DNA of 64,000 nucleotides from Aaosphaeria pasadenensis (GCA_022813625.1 JAKLMB010000008.1:62001-126000); one strand, 5' to 3'; positions 36,601 to 47,399 are shown, counted from the first letter of the stretch. Notes: generated by a model from the sequence alone, not told the origin. Translations and numbers: made by a program.

Positions 36601-38360
36601 GGAAGTGAGAGGCGAGCATATGAGTAGTGCCAGGTGGCACACCGCTGGAGCATGGTTGAACCGTTCATTCATTCTGTGGCCTCTTTTGCGAAGTTGGGAA
36701 ATATGCGTGCAACTGCAAGCGATGCCATCTCCGCCATCTATGTCCGAGATGTCCGCACCACCAACGGAATCATAACTAACTAAGACGAAGGATGATGTCA
36801 GAAGCTGGAGTTGAAAATCAAATAATACTCGTACCGTGTAGGAAAGAGGCGGAACTGGCAGGTATTTCCATGGCGCAGTGAAATGTATCTACATTATGGT
36901 AGTTTACACAGTACCTACCTCAAGAGGTGTCGTTCGCAACCTCGCATAGCCATTATTGTCTCGTTTATTGCCTCGTTTAATCTCACAACCGCAAAGTATT
37001 GGCATTATTGCAAAATCTGAGTGTACCGCGATCCACGGTCACCGGCTGAGGCGGTGTCGCGACGTCAAGTTCGCCTGTAGGTACTCCGTAGATCATATCA
37101 TGTTGACATGTTCAGCTGATGGGCAGGCAGGGCAGAGCAAACCAGGAATGGAACGCAGAGGAAGAAGGTCGAAAACATTCGCATGAAAGTCGAGTGTACT
37201 TTTATTGCCGCATACAGCGTACTGCATTCACATATCACGCCTGAACTCTGAACTGATTGATCAATTGATCGATTGAGTGATTGATCGATTGATGCTCGCA
37301 AGGTATGCCCAAAAGCGATGTTAGGGGAGGCTGTGCATACAAGTTGAGTTGCTGTGATTGGTGGATGAAGTAGAATTAGCCTTGAACAGGCTTAGCGGTG
37401 GCACACGGAGCAGTATGACCGATCGGTCTAGCCATTTCACCGACCGCCGACTCCAACTGGGGGTTCTCTTGTCCTCTTGTCCTGGACTTGGTTCCTTCAT
37501 CCTTAAAATCAGATAGCTTGGAATACATTCAACAGCCCGGCCACACAAAGGTATACGTGCGTAACGTCGCTTCTGACACCCCTGCTTGCCTTGCGCCTCG
37601 TTCTCTCTACAGAAAAGTGTATTTACATTTGCAGAGAAGTCGACTACGAGTATATCGGCGACGGTGCTGTGTGATTGATGATGTAAACGAGGGAACTGAT
37701 GGAACCGCAGCTCGAGACTTGATAACGGACGCGTGAGTACTAAGAAGAAAATGGTGAAAACCGTGAGAATGATCTATGATTCACATTATCGATGCGATCG
37801 ATGGAAGAAGCGCGGCGGCACAACGGTCTTCGAGTGGTTGCACTTCATCTGCCCACAGGAAGGCAATCGATGAGCAGTACTCCATACATAAACACCCGCC
37901 GTTGTGGGTGGTGGATAAGACAATCATCCGTACCGCGCAAAACCGGTAAATTACGATTCCATACACCTTCCATCAGCAACTCAACGACAGGGCGAAGTGC
38001 CCAGATCGGGTATGGAGCCCTCATGCGTCCTCTGGGATGTAGCGGCCTTACCTGAGAGAAGATCGTCGACCGCAACAGCGCTTGGGCTTGGAAACTGGGA
38101 CTGGCATCCCTAGGCAGGGCACGGCGTGGATATGGCTCGTCATGAGTGGACAAGCTGGACCCCCTGGGTATTTTTGGACAAGCCTGCCTGGCGCGCTCCG
38201 CCTCTCTTGAAACGCCTCCCCGACATGGCCGATACGACCGAGCGAAGAGGACCTACCGGTGTTGTATGAGTAGTAAAAGCAAGAGGCCTGCTGTGCCCGC
38301 GGCCCCCCTTCCCCCTTCATTTTTGCATTCCTCCCATCTACCTACAACTACACACCTCAT

Positions 38361-38366
38361 ACACAC

Positions 38367-38399
<33 letters not shown>
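38361..38399. repeat. (CA)n microsatellite
   Basis: About nineteen CA dinucleotides with one GC interruption, in the leader/promoter of the bZIP gene, running directly into a TACTCCGTA word at 38400-38408. Confidence 0.9.
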
Positions 38400-38402
<3 letters not shown>

Positions 38403-38843
38403 TCCGTACATACACTTCTTTCGTCTATTTCGCCATCACAACAACAAACATTCGACTCTACATCCATCCTTCGAACATTTCTTGACCAAGGACAAAAACC
38501 TGCTCACCCGTTTTAATCACCCAATCGAGTAAGGCGGGGCTAACCAACTAAGCCACTCAAGCGGATCAACCGGAAAAAGGAAGCGAGCGAGCGTCGTCAG
38601 CTTCTTCAGGAGCCTAACCACACCTGTCACCTACACTCTCCTTCCCCCACGATTTCCCACCACCTTCTACTCGTACGCCGTACCCTCAAGTAACACCCTC
38701 AAGTAACTATACACCATACTCCTTGGAATCTTGGATTGATTCTTGGTCCTCCCTTCGAACGCTCGCCTGGTTGACGCCTGATTTTTCTCATTTACTCGCT
38801 CTGTCGCCTCCAGAGTACGACCTATCCCCAGGCATCCTTCCTC

Positions 38844-40710
38844 ATGGCTACTGCAATACATCCTGCCATGACCATGTCGGGCCCATCTTTCAACAATAAC
38901 AATCAATGCATCGATCCGGACACCGAATTTTTCGACTTCAGCCAGCTTCCGTCTCCAACTCCGAGCAACAACGTCCGACAACATCCCTCCAATGTCGCCT
39001 CCACAATCTCCAGCCCTTCCAATACGGCCCTCGACGGCGAAGACTTTCAGACTCCTGCCAAACCGAGCCATGAATACGAGCGCTTCAAACAGCAGACCGG
39101 CCTGCCCTCCGGCTCCATCGCTGGTCTCAATTCGGGCCTGAACACAGGCTACCAGATGTTTTCTTCGACCGGCTTGGATGAGATGACTTTGATGGGCGAT
39201 ACTATGATGGGCGGTGCTGGCTGGAATAGCGGTATTGGAATGGACTCGGATGTCAAAATGAACATGGACCTTTCCTTCTCACAACCCGCCTATTTCTACC
39301 CTGGAACCGATGCGTCGCAGTCCGACGACTTCATTGATCCCAGCGCCATCGAAGAACCCGCTCAGGTCCGTGTTTGGCCAGGTATGCATCAACAACAAGC
39401 ACAACAGGCTGCCTTGGCCAAGGCCCAAGCCCAGCAACAGCGCCAGCAGCAACTTGCCCAACAACAACAGAAGCAGACACAGCAGCAGCAGCAACAGCAG
39501 AATCGTCAAAATCCTAACAAGAAGAGCGGAAGCCCCTTGAACGATGCCCGCACAGAAGAAACCATTGCTCGTGTTGTCGCCCAAATCCGCCACAACAGCC
39601 AGAACTCCTCCCTCGGTTCACCGAACGACCCCCAAAACCTTCTACCTCACGTTGTGCGCATGAAGAAAGATGAGGAGGATATGGACGAAGACGAAAGGCT
39701 TCTGGCCTCGGAGGAAGGCAAGAAGTTGACTTCTAAGGAGCGACGTCAACTACGTAACAAAGTCTCAGCTCGCGCGTTCCGTTCAAGGAGGAAGGGTAAG
39801 ATTTCCCACATATTCGGTTCATGAATACTGCTAACATTGCCCAGAATACATTGGCCAACTTGAAGGCGAGGTCGCCATGAAGAACAACGAATGCAATGAT
39901 CTTCGCGTTCAGAACCGTGCTCTCATGGAGGAGAACGCACGCTCAAGAGCCTTCATTGAGCGTCTCCTTCGTCACCAAGCCTTTACCCCCTTCCTCGAGG
40001 AGCTTTCCCGAGACGAGAGCCTTCAGGCAAAGCCGGCTATGACCTCCATGTCCACTACCCCCACTCCCGCCGCCCCCCAGCCTCGTAAGGACATGAATGC
40101 CTACCAAGGCCAGCAGTTCTCCGGTCTTTCCCAACCAGAGAACCCTCAAATTGGCATGGCTCTTGTACCTGATACACAGCTCGATATGTCCATGCTCAAC
40201 CTGAACAATGGCAACAGCAATGGAAATAGCAGCACCTGGGGAATGAACAACATGAATGGATTCAACTACCAGCAACCTCAGGTCTTCGCCGTTCTCGAGC
40301 TTCCAGAGGGTCCCTCCAATCCCATTGATACCGACGCTCTCTCTGGCAAGGGCCACTCTTCTTTCCTCGTCGAGGAGGAGGAGCCTTCAATCGAGGAGGT
40401 GAAGCCTGACTTCCCTGTCATCGAGCGTCCAGTTCAGCCCGTACAATCTTCCCCCGTCGTGGATGAGGAGGAGGATGACGAGTTCGACCTCTACTCCACC
40501 CCAGTCTCGACACGTTCTACCTCTCCTTCCGAACATTACGAGCCTCTCTTCGGCGACGCGAACCCCGAGAAGGTCTTTGCCCATTTTGAACTCTTCATTT
40601 CCAACGAAGAGGATTCGCAACTACTTCTCGACCGCTTTGAGAAGCTTTGTGCCGCTACATCATCTGCGCTTCAAAGAGTCGATTCTTTAACTTCGCACCT
40701 TGATTTGTGA
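38844..40710 (+). CDS. bZIP transcription factor
   Basis: Exons 38844-39795 and 39845-40710 encode 605 residues. Residues 1 to about 180 are Asn/Ser/Met-rich and disordered. A Gln-rich tract occupies about 183-225, interrupted by Ala/Lys. The basic region near residue 298-318 is RRQLRNKVSARAFRSRRK, with the N-xx-(A/S)A-xx-(C/F)R core written as NKVSARAFR. The leucine-zipper follows with EYIGQLEGEVAMKNNECNDL then RVQNRALMEENARSRAFIER; the single intron splits the basic region from the zipper. After it come LLRHQAFTPFLEELS and an acidic C-terminus. DNA-binding sequence and target genes are not deducible. The unusually long AUG-free leader may support regulated translation or multiple transcription starts. 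This resembles fungal AP-1-like/asl-1-type factors but I do not assign a name. Confidence 0.88.
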
Positions 40711-41396
40711 ATTCCACATCTTGGCCATTGTCTTCCTCTTCTTTCGAAATCTTAGAACTGAGTTGTATATTCGAGCTCTCGTTCATCTTTGATGCGAGAT
40801 TAATATTTCTTGGTACCTTGGTTTTTGATGGGATCGTAGCACTTGCTTCGTCTAAAGCTGGCATCATTCCCAATTTCATTATTCTTAGCTGTCTCACCAA
40901 ACGATTTGAACGATTTCTTTTGTATTGAATAAGCTGGCCTTGATATAGAGGTTTCAGCAACTGGGAGGAGGCGTTTGGTCTTTGGTTTTATAAGGACTTC
41001 AATTGTGTATACTGGTTATCATAGGGACCATGGATAGCGCTCCATTATTGGCATTGACTCGAAGGACGTCCTATGTGGCGTGTATATAGTTCGACTCGAA
41101 TATAACACACATGAAAAGTACAATCATATTCTTTTCAGCAGTATTAGTCCAAACCCAAATTGTGACACTGTCCTGTTTTCCCCAGATCTTGAGTTGTGAA
41201 GTCATTGAGGTTTGTACCTATTTCTTCTTTCTTCCTTGTGGTTAGTCAGCTAGTCATCGGCGAATCGTTGATACCTCCGATCAAAAAGTTATGGAGCGAC
41301 GATTACACGGCGGAGCGCTACAATCCAATCGATCACCCTTATAGAGCTGTGAAGATATAATACCATCAATCAAGTCCATGCTATAATACTGCCATA
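40711..41396. other. Intergenic region and leader before tRNase Z
   Basis: A 686-bp gap between co-directional genes. The 5' part is presumably the bZIP 3' UTR. A two-codon upstream frame, ATG CTA TAA (41378-41386), ends 10 nt before the proposed TTG start at 41397. No in-frame ATG lies between the upstream stop at 41358 and 41397. Confidence 0.55.
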
Positions 41397-44300
41397 TTGG
41401 CTTTCAATCCAGCAGTCGTGGGGCAATTCACGACCTTCACGGCCTTTACAATTCGGTCCCGCACTCCACGCTTCCTACTCTGCGCACGGCGGGGCATTTC
41501 AACGACAAGCGTGAAAAGCTCAGTTTTCCGCAGCATTCTAGACCAGATTATACCCTCTACACGAACTCGGGCACAGGAAGTTGAGACCGTTCAAGAGCAT
41601 CTCGTCGAACCCGAAGGAAATTCGAAGCAGGTCCCAGTAGCTGCATCTTCCCAATGGAGTAGCCGCATACGCAAACCGCTTCTTGCACCCCTCCCGAACA
41701 TCACGAACCCTTCCAAGGCGAAAAAGAAATACCGTCGCGGCCGGCGATTGCTGATTGGAGCTGGAGAAATGGACACCTCACTCGTTGTCATCACGACTCC
41801 GACAGCGGATACAGCAGGCACAACATTGATGCTACAATGTCCCAAGCGACATTATCTTTTCGGGAGCCAGGCGGAGGGTACACAGCGAGCCATGACGCAA
41901 ATGGGCGCTCGTCTTATGAAGGCTCAGGAGTTTTTCATAACAGGCAGGACTGAATGGCACAATATCGGCGGGCTGATTGGCATGACTCTGACTCTTGCGG
42001 ATGCCTCCACAACATCATATGAGACAGCGATGGAATTGTACCGCAAGAAGGGGGATGTAAAGGGTGTCTCGGCGCCCCCGCGACCTAGGTTGAATGTCTA
42101 TGGCGCACCGAACTTGAAGCACATGCTGTCTACGTGTCGAAGATTTATCTTTAGAAAAGGACTGCCCATCAACGCGACCGAGTATAAGAGTGCTCCTGCT
42201 AGTAAGGATGAAAAGGGCGATATCCCACCCACGTGGCAAGACGATCTGATTAATGTTTGGGCAATGTCCATTGCGCCTTCTGAAGAAAGCCAGGACGTTG
42301 ATTCCGATTTAGAAGGAGCTATCGAGGCCCAAAAGCGGTTATTTGACACACAACTGAATTCTTTTGAAGATTTCCAGCCAGTAGATGGCGAAAGTGTGGA
42401 ACAGCGAGAAAAGAGATACGATGACATACGCACCGATTTACTCAAACAAATGTTCGACTCAAGCTGGAGTTTCGATACCCTGGTCGAACGTCATATCTCG
42501 GAGGTCGAGATGCCCGCCGCCATGTATGTCCGTAACCCATCAACCAACAAACTTGAAAACTATCATGGGCCAATGCCTGGTGGCTCAGAACCTCTCCCCG
42601 ATGTGAAGGTCTTGACTCGAACGCCTTGGCCTGCTGCAATGGTGCGAGCGCTACCACCAACAAAACCATCAAAGGAGTCTCTCTCTTACATTATCCGCAC
42701 ACACGCTGCCCGCGGGAAGTTCGACGTAAAGCGAGCGCAGGAGCTCCGTGTTCCACGTGGACAAGCATACTCAAAGCTTACGGCAGGCCACTCTGTGCAG
42801 AACGAGGATGGGGAAACCATCACCCCTGACATGGTCGTTGGGCCAGATCGGCCAGGACAGGGTGCCGCCATACTGGATGTGCCGTCTGTGGACTACATAG
42901 AGAACCTGGTGCAGAGGGAGGAACTTACTTCTACCAGCGTTATGGAGGGCGTCCAAACGGTCATTTGGATTCTTGGTCCCGGCGTGTCTGGACACCCCAT
43001 GCTGAATGATTTCATAAAAAAGCTTGATCAGGTTCAGCATGTTATCTCATCTGGCGACGAGAGCCCTAATCGGATCGCACTAGACTCCGTGGCTGCACAG
43101 ACAACACGTCTTGCGCAAATCGATGGGGAGCGATATCACACTCCTGTCCATGACAATTTTACAGTACCACAGCAAAAGTATTGCTCCAACAGAGGAACAC
43201 AAGGGGGGATACCCGCAGATGCTATCCTGGCAGAAAGGGGCATGAAGTTCCGCTTAATGCCAAAGTACGAACTGCAGCGGGACGGTGTTCCTCCGCTCGT
43301 AGACATACAAGCCGTTGAGAAAGAAACCCCTACCGAAATTACTGAGTTAGCGAAGGCGGCTCACGAGAATATCGAGAAAGACAAGGAAACATTGCAGGCA
43401 TGGAGGCAGTTGATAGCTCACCCGGATACAGAGGTCATCACTTTGGGTACGGGTTCGGCGCTACCTTCGAAATATCGAAATGTCTCTGCCACACTTGTCC
43501 GTGTCCCTGGAATCGGCAATTATTTACTTGACTGTGGTGAGAATACCATCGGGCAGCTACAGCGCGTATTCAAACCCGATGAACTTGCCGATGTGCTTCG
43601 GAATCTGCGTATGATATGGATAAGCCATCTCCATGCTGACCATCACCTTGGAACGGCATCGTTGATCAAAGCCTGGTACACGGTCGCTCACAAGGGCGTC
43701 CCGACTAAAACCAGGCCGTCAGCAGTCAACCTTGTAGAAACTGCTTCTGAGCGTGGACTTGCTGTCATATCACACGATGGTATGCTGCAATGGCTGCATG
43801 AATACTCCTCTGTTGAAGACTTCGGCTACAGTCGCATTCTTCCACTCCAGATTACATCAGTGTCCGCAGGCAACGCGACGGGATCCAAGCTGCATCTGTC
43901 CGACTATGCTGATCCACAGACTGTCCAAATCGTTAATCGTAACGACTACGAATCAATATTTGGCTTCGCTGATATACAGGCTACCCGCGTCAAGCATTGC
44001 CATGGCGCCATGGCCGTCTCTTTTACGTTCCCCCCCGAATCCTCCTCTGCAACCGTACCTCCTCTGAAGATTTCTTATTCCGGAGACTGCCGCCCGAGCG
44101 ATAATTTTGCCACCATAGGTCGCAACACCAGCGTCCTCATCCACGAAGCTACTTTCGATGATGAACTTCGTGGCGACGCTATCGCGAAGAAACACTCCAC
44201 CACCTCGGAAGCCCTGGGCATCGGTGCGGCAATGAATGCTACCGCTGTTGTACTCACGCATTTCTCGCAGCGGTACCAGAAGATTCCCGTAATCGAGACG

Positions 44301-44699
44301 GTGCAGGATGATGGCGAGAGCAGGCGAAACGCGACGAATCGTGCTTCCGGGGATACTGACGGGCCCATGGACGTAGATGAAGTAGCCATAGACACTACCA
44401 CAACTGCTACTCCAGTGCAACGGCAGCAGCACAGCGCAAGTAAAGAGCAAATCATTAAGATCCGAAGCAACAAGAACATGAAAGTCGCCATTGCCTTCGA
44501 CTACATGCGTGTCAGGATAGGCGACATAGCGCAATTGGATAGGTTCAACGACGCGCTGAACAAGTTGCTTGTTTCTGAAGAAGATGAAGAAGATGGTGGC
44601 AATGCCGAGCAGGGAAAGGGCATGAATGGCAATGGAAAGAAGAATGGCGACGGTAAGGAGGGTGGAGGGAAGAAGAAAAAAATGAAGAGGAACAATTGA
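41397..44699 (+). CDS. TRZ1: Long-form tRNase Z (tRNA 3'-processing endonuclease, ELAC2/Trz1 type)
   Basis: Removes the 3' trailer of pre-tRNAs in nucleus and mitochondria. One open frame. The first in-frame ATG is at 41769 (MDTSLVVITTPTAD), at the start of the conserved amino half and giving 976 residues. The frame continues upstream to a TTG at 41397 in good context (A at -3, G at +4), adding 124 residues that look like a mitochondrial presequence (FTAFTIRSRTPRFLLCARRG). The amino half has the tRNase Z-L exosite-like segment NVYGAPNLKHML. The catalytic half has the PxKxRN loop (PSKYRNVS), GTGSALPS, the zinc motif HLHADHH (about residue 744 from TTG), HEATFDDE and THFSQRY. The C-terminus is Lys/Gly-rich. 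An unseen upstream ATG exon remains an alternative to the TTG start. Followed 327 nt later by PUS7. Confidence 0.9.
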   Translation: MAFNPAVVGQFTTFTAFTIRSRTPRFLLCARRGISTTSVKSSVFRSILDQIIPSTRTRAQEVETVQEHLVEPEGNSKQVPVAASSQWSSRIRKPLLAPLPNITNPSKAKKKYRRGRRLLIGAGEMDTSLVVITTPTADTAGTTLMLQCPKRHYLFGSQAEGTQRAMTQMGARLMKAQEFFITGRTEWHNIGGLIGMTLTLADASTTSYETAMELYRKKGDVKGVSAPPRPRLNVYGAPNLKHMLSTCRRFIFRKGLPINATEYKSAPASKDEKGDIPPTWQDDLINVWAMSIAPSEESQDVDSDLEGAIEAQKRLFDTQLNSFEDFQPVDGESVEQREKRYDDIRTDLLKQMFDSSWSFDTLVERHISEVEMPAAMYVRNPSTNKLENYHGPMPGGSEPLPDVKVLTRTPWPAAMVRALPPTKPSKESLSYIIRTHAARGKFDVKRAQELRVPRGQAYSKLTAGHSVQNEDGETITPDMVVGPDRPGQGAAILDVPSVDYIENLVQREELTSTSVMEGVQTVIWILGPGVSGHPMLNDFIKKLDQVQHVISSGDESPNRIALDSVAAQTTRLAQIDGERYHTPVHDNFTVPQQKYCSNRGTQGGIPADAILAERGMKFRLMPKYELQRDGVPPLVDIQAVEKETPTEITELAKAAHENIEKDKETLQAWRQLIAHPDTEVITLGTGSALPSKYRNVSATLVRVPGIGNYLLDCGENTIGQLQRVFKPDELADVLRNLRMIWISHLHADHHLGTASLIKAWYTVAHKGVPTKTRPSAVNLVETASERGLAVISHDGMLQWLHEYSSVEDFGYSRILPLQITSVSAGNATGSKLHLSDYADPQTVQIVNRNDYESIFGFADIQATRVKHCHGAMAVSFTFPPESSSATVPPLKISYSGDCRPSDNFATIGRNTSVLIHEATFDDELRGDAIAKKHSTTSEALGIGAAMNATAVVLTHFSQRYQKIPVIETVQDDGESRRNATNRASGDTDGPMDVDEVAIDTTTTATPVQRQQHSASKEQIIKIRSNKNMKVAIAFDYMRVRIGDIAQLDRFNDALNKLLVSEEDEEDGGNAEQGKGMNGNGKKNGDGKEGGGKKKKMKRNN

Positions 44700-45026
44700 T
44701 CCGTAGAGAAATATTTGTACGATGATATAGTAGAAGGAATGGCGAATATGTAAGAAAACATGGAAGATATCAAACACAATACTACATGATCATAGCTATA
44801 AATATTTCTCCATACAAACTCGTGATGAAATGAAGAGCAGGAAGCTGCGCTTGATAAATGCCATTAATTTACAAGTCCGTGCTGAGGACCTCGCGAAAAA
44901 CTTCCCCCGCTAACTTTTCCTTTCCCAAACTTCTCGTCCATCCCATTGAGCATTCTCCTCACTCTCAACACACCTATTCCTTCACACCCACCCAATTGCG
45001 TAAGAAAAGTCTTCGCAAAAAGGAAA
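44700..45026. other. tRNase Z to PUS7 intergenic region
   Basis: A 327-bp gap between two genes on the plus strand. An ATG at 44858 opens a separate frame that overlaps the PUS7 start and runs to 45274, so either transcription begins downstream of it or it acts as an overlapping upstream frame. Confidence 0.5.
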
Positions 45027-47399
45027 ATGGGCGACCGCGAAGAGGACCCGCGTCCCAGCAAACGTGCGCGTCTCGACTCCCCATCCTCTACTCCCAATGC
45101 CGTGCCTACTGCATCCACTCCTACCACCTCGTCTCTGCAATCAGCAACAGCAATACCAGCAGCGAAGACGACAGACCAGGATCGCGAGCTCCGCGCCGGA
45201 ATAACCGAGTATGTGTCTCCGGGCCTTGGCTTCTCGGGCGTACTGAAGCAGCGGTACACCGATTTCTTGGTTAATGAGATCGGGCTTGATGGGCGCGTCG
45301 TGCATTTGACTAGCACTGGCGTGAAAAGGCCTAGTCGGGAGCCGAAGAAGAAGAGTGAGGGCGAGCAAGGGGAAGCTGAGGAGACCAAAGGTGGCGATGT
45401 GGATATGAAGGACATTGGTTATGGTCCCGAGAAAAAGGAAGGAGACGCTGTCGAAGAGAAGGGTGCTACAGATGGAACTGGCGAGAGCGACGCAAAAGCG
45501 AATGGCGAGGACGAAGCCAGCACCAACGTTTCAGAGGAAGACCTCGCGGCTCTCCATGCGATTTTCGGAGAGGACACGACGAACGAGGTTATCAAGTTGG
45601 TCGCGCAGGTCCGCAAGCACCCCGCGCGCAAGGCGAAGGAGTTCAAGGCTGTGCTGGCGGCGCCGATTGCGGATAAAGAGTTGCGGACGCAGGCGCATCA
45701 GACACTGCGACGAGTGTTTCCGAACACGCTTGAGAGCGGCATGGAGCCGGATCAGTCGATTAGGATCAAGGCGAGGCCGCCTGCGGAGAGAGGCAATAAG
45801 AATAAGAGGGGTGGGAATAGGGATAGAGATACTGAGCGGATGAGAGGGTCTCTGGCGTGGGAAGAGCGTGGGGGGGAATTCTTGCACTTTACGTTGTACA
45901 AGGAGAACAAGGATACCATGGAGATCGTGGGTTTCCTCGGAAGCATCACTGGCGGCGGGTCGAAGAGCTATTCTTTCGCGGGTACAAAGGACCGACGAGC
46001 CTGTACGGTTCAGCGTGTCTGCGTTAAGAGGCAAAGTGCTGAGAGAATGGCCGGTGTGAGCAAGAAGCTTTTCAATGGCGCACTCGGAGACTATGAGTAT
46101 AAGAAGCATGATCTTCGATTGGGAGATTTGATGGGCAACGAGTTTACCATCACTCTCAGGGACTGCCACTTCGAAAAGGAGGAAGGCTTGGATGCTGCAC
46201 AGCGCTTCCAATCAGCGAACGAGATTGTGTCCCAGGCCGTTGAAGGCTTTTCAAAAGACGGGTTTATCAATTATTATGGACTGCAGCGTTTTGGATCTTT
46301 CGCTGCTAGCACTGATGCCATCGGGATCAAGCTTCTGCAAGAGAACTTCAAGGGCGCCGTGGATGACCTATTAGCCTACAGCGAGGTTGCGCTCGCTGCT
46401 GCCGAGAACGATGAGGAGGACCCAGCGATCCTCGTATCTAAAGACGATCGCGCGCGTGCCAAAGGCCTCCATGCCTGGAAAACCAAGCAGGACGGCAACG
46501 AAGCGCTTCGTCTCCTCCCCAAGAAACTCGCTGCTGAACGCAACATCATACAGCATCTGAGCTCCAGGAACAGCCGGACCAGAGCTTACGATCGGTTGAA
46601 CGACTACAGGGGAGCGTTGATGACCATTCCAAGGAACTTGCGGTTGATGTACGTGCACGCTTACCAAAGTCTCGTGTGGAACGTTGTCGCCGGCAAGCGA
46701 TGGACAACCTACGGTTCCAAGGTCGTCGAAGGAGACCTCGTCCTCGTAGACGAACATAAGGACAAGGACGGTTCAGGCGACGACGCAGCTCCCGACACGG
46801 TTGACCAGGATGGCGAGATGATTATCAACCCCGCTGGGGAAGACAGCGCCGTGAACGACGAAGATCAATTCGAACGAGCGCGTCCTCTTACTAAGAAGGA
46901 AGCAGAGAGCGGCCAGTACAACATTTGGGATGTCGTCCTTCCGCAACCAGGGTTTGATGTCGAGTACCCACGAAATGCTATTGGCGAGTTCTACAAGGAG
47001 TTTATGGGCAGCGACCGTGGTGGCCACCTTGATCCGTACAAGATGCGCCGCAGCTGGAGAGAAATCAGTCTCAGCGGTGGATACCGAAAGTTCCTGGCCA
47101 AGCCGATCCAGCCCATTTCCTTCACTCTGCATGAATATGTCAAGGAGGACGAACAGTTCGTTGAGACGGATCTTGAAAAGCTTAGGAAGCAAAGCAAAAA
47201 GCCAGCTGATGAGCCGGCTGGGGACGAGAAGGAAGTTCCTGCTGTAGAAAGCAATGAGGACATCCTGGGCCAGAAAAAGATTGCAGTTGTCCTGAGCTTG
47301 CAACTGGCTTCCAGCCAGTATGCGACGGTGGCGCTGCGAGAGCTCATGAAGGCTGGAGGTGTGAAAGCGTACCAGCCTCAATTCATGGGTGGACGATAG
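45027..47399 (+). CDS. PUS7: Pseudouridine synthase of the TruD/PUS7 family
   Basis: Converts uridine to pseudouridine in tRNA and other RNAs; family members act in the nucleus and cytosol. The ATG at 45027 opens a 790-residue frame (MGDREEDPRPSKRARLDS) with no introns. An in-frame TTG at 44946 would add 27 residues but there is no reason to prefer it. Family features: EYVSPGLGFSGVLKQRYTDF near the start, KQRYTDFLVNEI, and the catalytic segment FAGTKDRRACTVQRV near residue 318, whose Asp is the TruD nucleophile. NYYGLQRFGSF follows, and the block ALMTIPRNLRLMYVHAYQSL and NIWDVVLPQPGFDVEYP are characteristic of the TRUD domain. The acidic insert at about 100-170 is poorly conserved in appearance. 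Tandem with tRNase Z, another tRNA-maturation enzyme. Confidence 0.93.
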   Translation: MGDREEDPRPSKRARLDSPSSTPNAVPTASTPTTSSLQSATAIPAAKTTDQDRELRAGITEYVSPGLGFSGVLKQRYTDFLVNEIGLDGRVVHLTSTGVKRPSREPKKKSEGEQGEAEETKGGDVDMKDIGYGPEKKEGDAVEEKGATDGTGESDAKANGEDEASTNVSEEDLAALHAIFGEDTTNEVIKLVAQVRKHPARKAKEFKAVLAAPIADKELRTQAHQTLRRVFPNTLESGMEPDQSIRIKARPPAERGNKNKRGGNRDRDTERMRGSLAWEERGGEFLHFTLYKENKDTMEIVGFLGSITGGGSKSYSFAGTKDRRACTVQRVCVKRQSAERMAGVSKKLFNGALGDYEYKKHDLRLGDLMGNEFTITLRDCHFEKEEGLDAAQRFQSANEIVSQAVEGFSKDGFINYYGLQRFGSFAASTDAIGIKLLQENFKGAVDDLLAYSEVALAAAENDEEDPAILVSKDDRARAKGLHAWKTKQDGNEALRLLPKKLAAERNIIQHLSSRNSRTRAYDRLNDYRGALMTIPRNLRLMYVHAYQSLVWNVVAGKRWTTYGSKVVEGDLVLVDEHKDKDGSGDDAAPDTVDQDGEMIINPAGEDSAVNDEDQFERARPLTKKEAESGQYNIWDVVLPQPGFDVEYPRNAIGEFYKEFMGSDRGGHLDPYKMRRSWREISLSGGYRKFLAKPIQPISFTLHEYVKEDEQFVETDLEKLRKQSKKPADEPAGDEKEVPAVESNEDILGQKKIAVVLSLQLASSQYATVALRELMKAGGVKAYQPQFMGGR

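Larger units (their letters stand above)
33301..38843. other. 5.5-kb gene-poor region with AT-rich island; upstream region of the bZIP gene
   Basis: No conserved coding sequence was found on either strand over 5.5 kb. At about 33480-33680 there is an AT-rich island (TTATTTTATATC, TTAATTTAATATTATTTTTT) unlike the surrounding DNA. The region carries TACTCCGTA copies at 34089, 36356, 37082 and 38400, one TACCTAGGTA (35858-35867), an ATTGATC cluster (about 37255-37290) and a CA array (38361-38399). The last 570 nt before the bZIP start contain no ATG and are pyrimidine-rich, which suggests a long leader. It may be bZIP regulatory DNA, a decayed element, or an unrecognised non-coding RNA gene. Confidence 0.5.

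Noticed and set aside
38500..38575. tRNA-like D-arm on the minus strand (TGGCTTAGTTGGTTAGCC), matching an A-box consensus
   Set aside because: No acceptor stem, no credible anticodon stem with a seven-base loop and no good B-box at the right spacing; probably chance within the bZIP leader.
44946..45026. In-frame TTG extension of PUS7 (27 codons)
   Set aside because: A good ATG exists at 45027 where the family-like N-terminus begins; no presequence-like quality strong enough to argue for non-AUG initiation.
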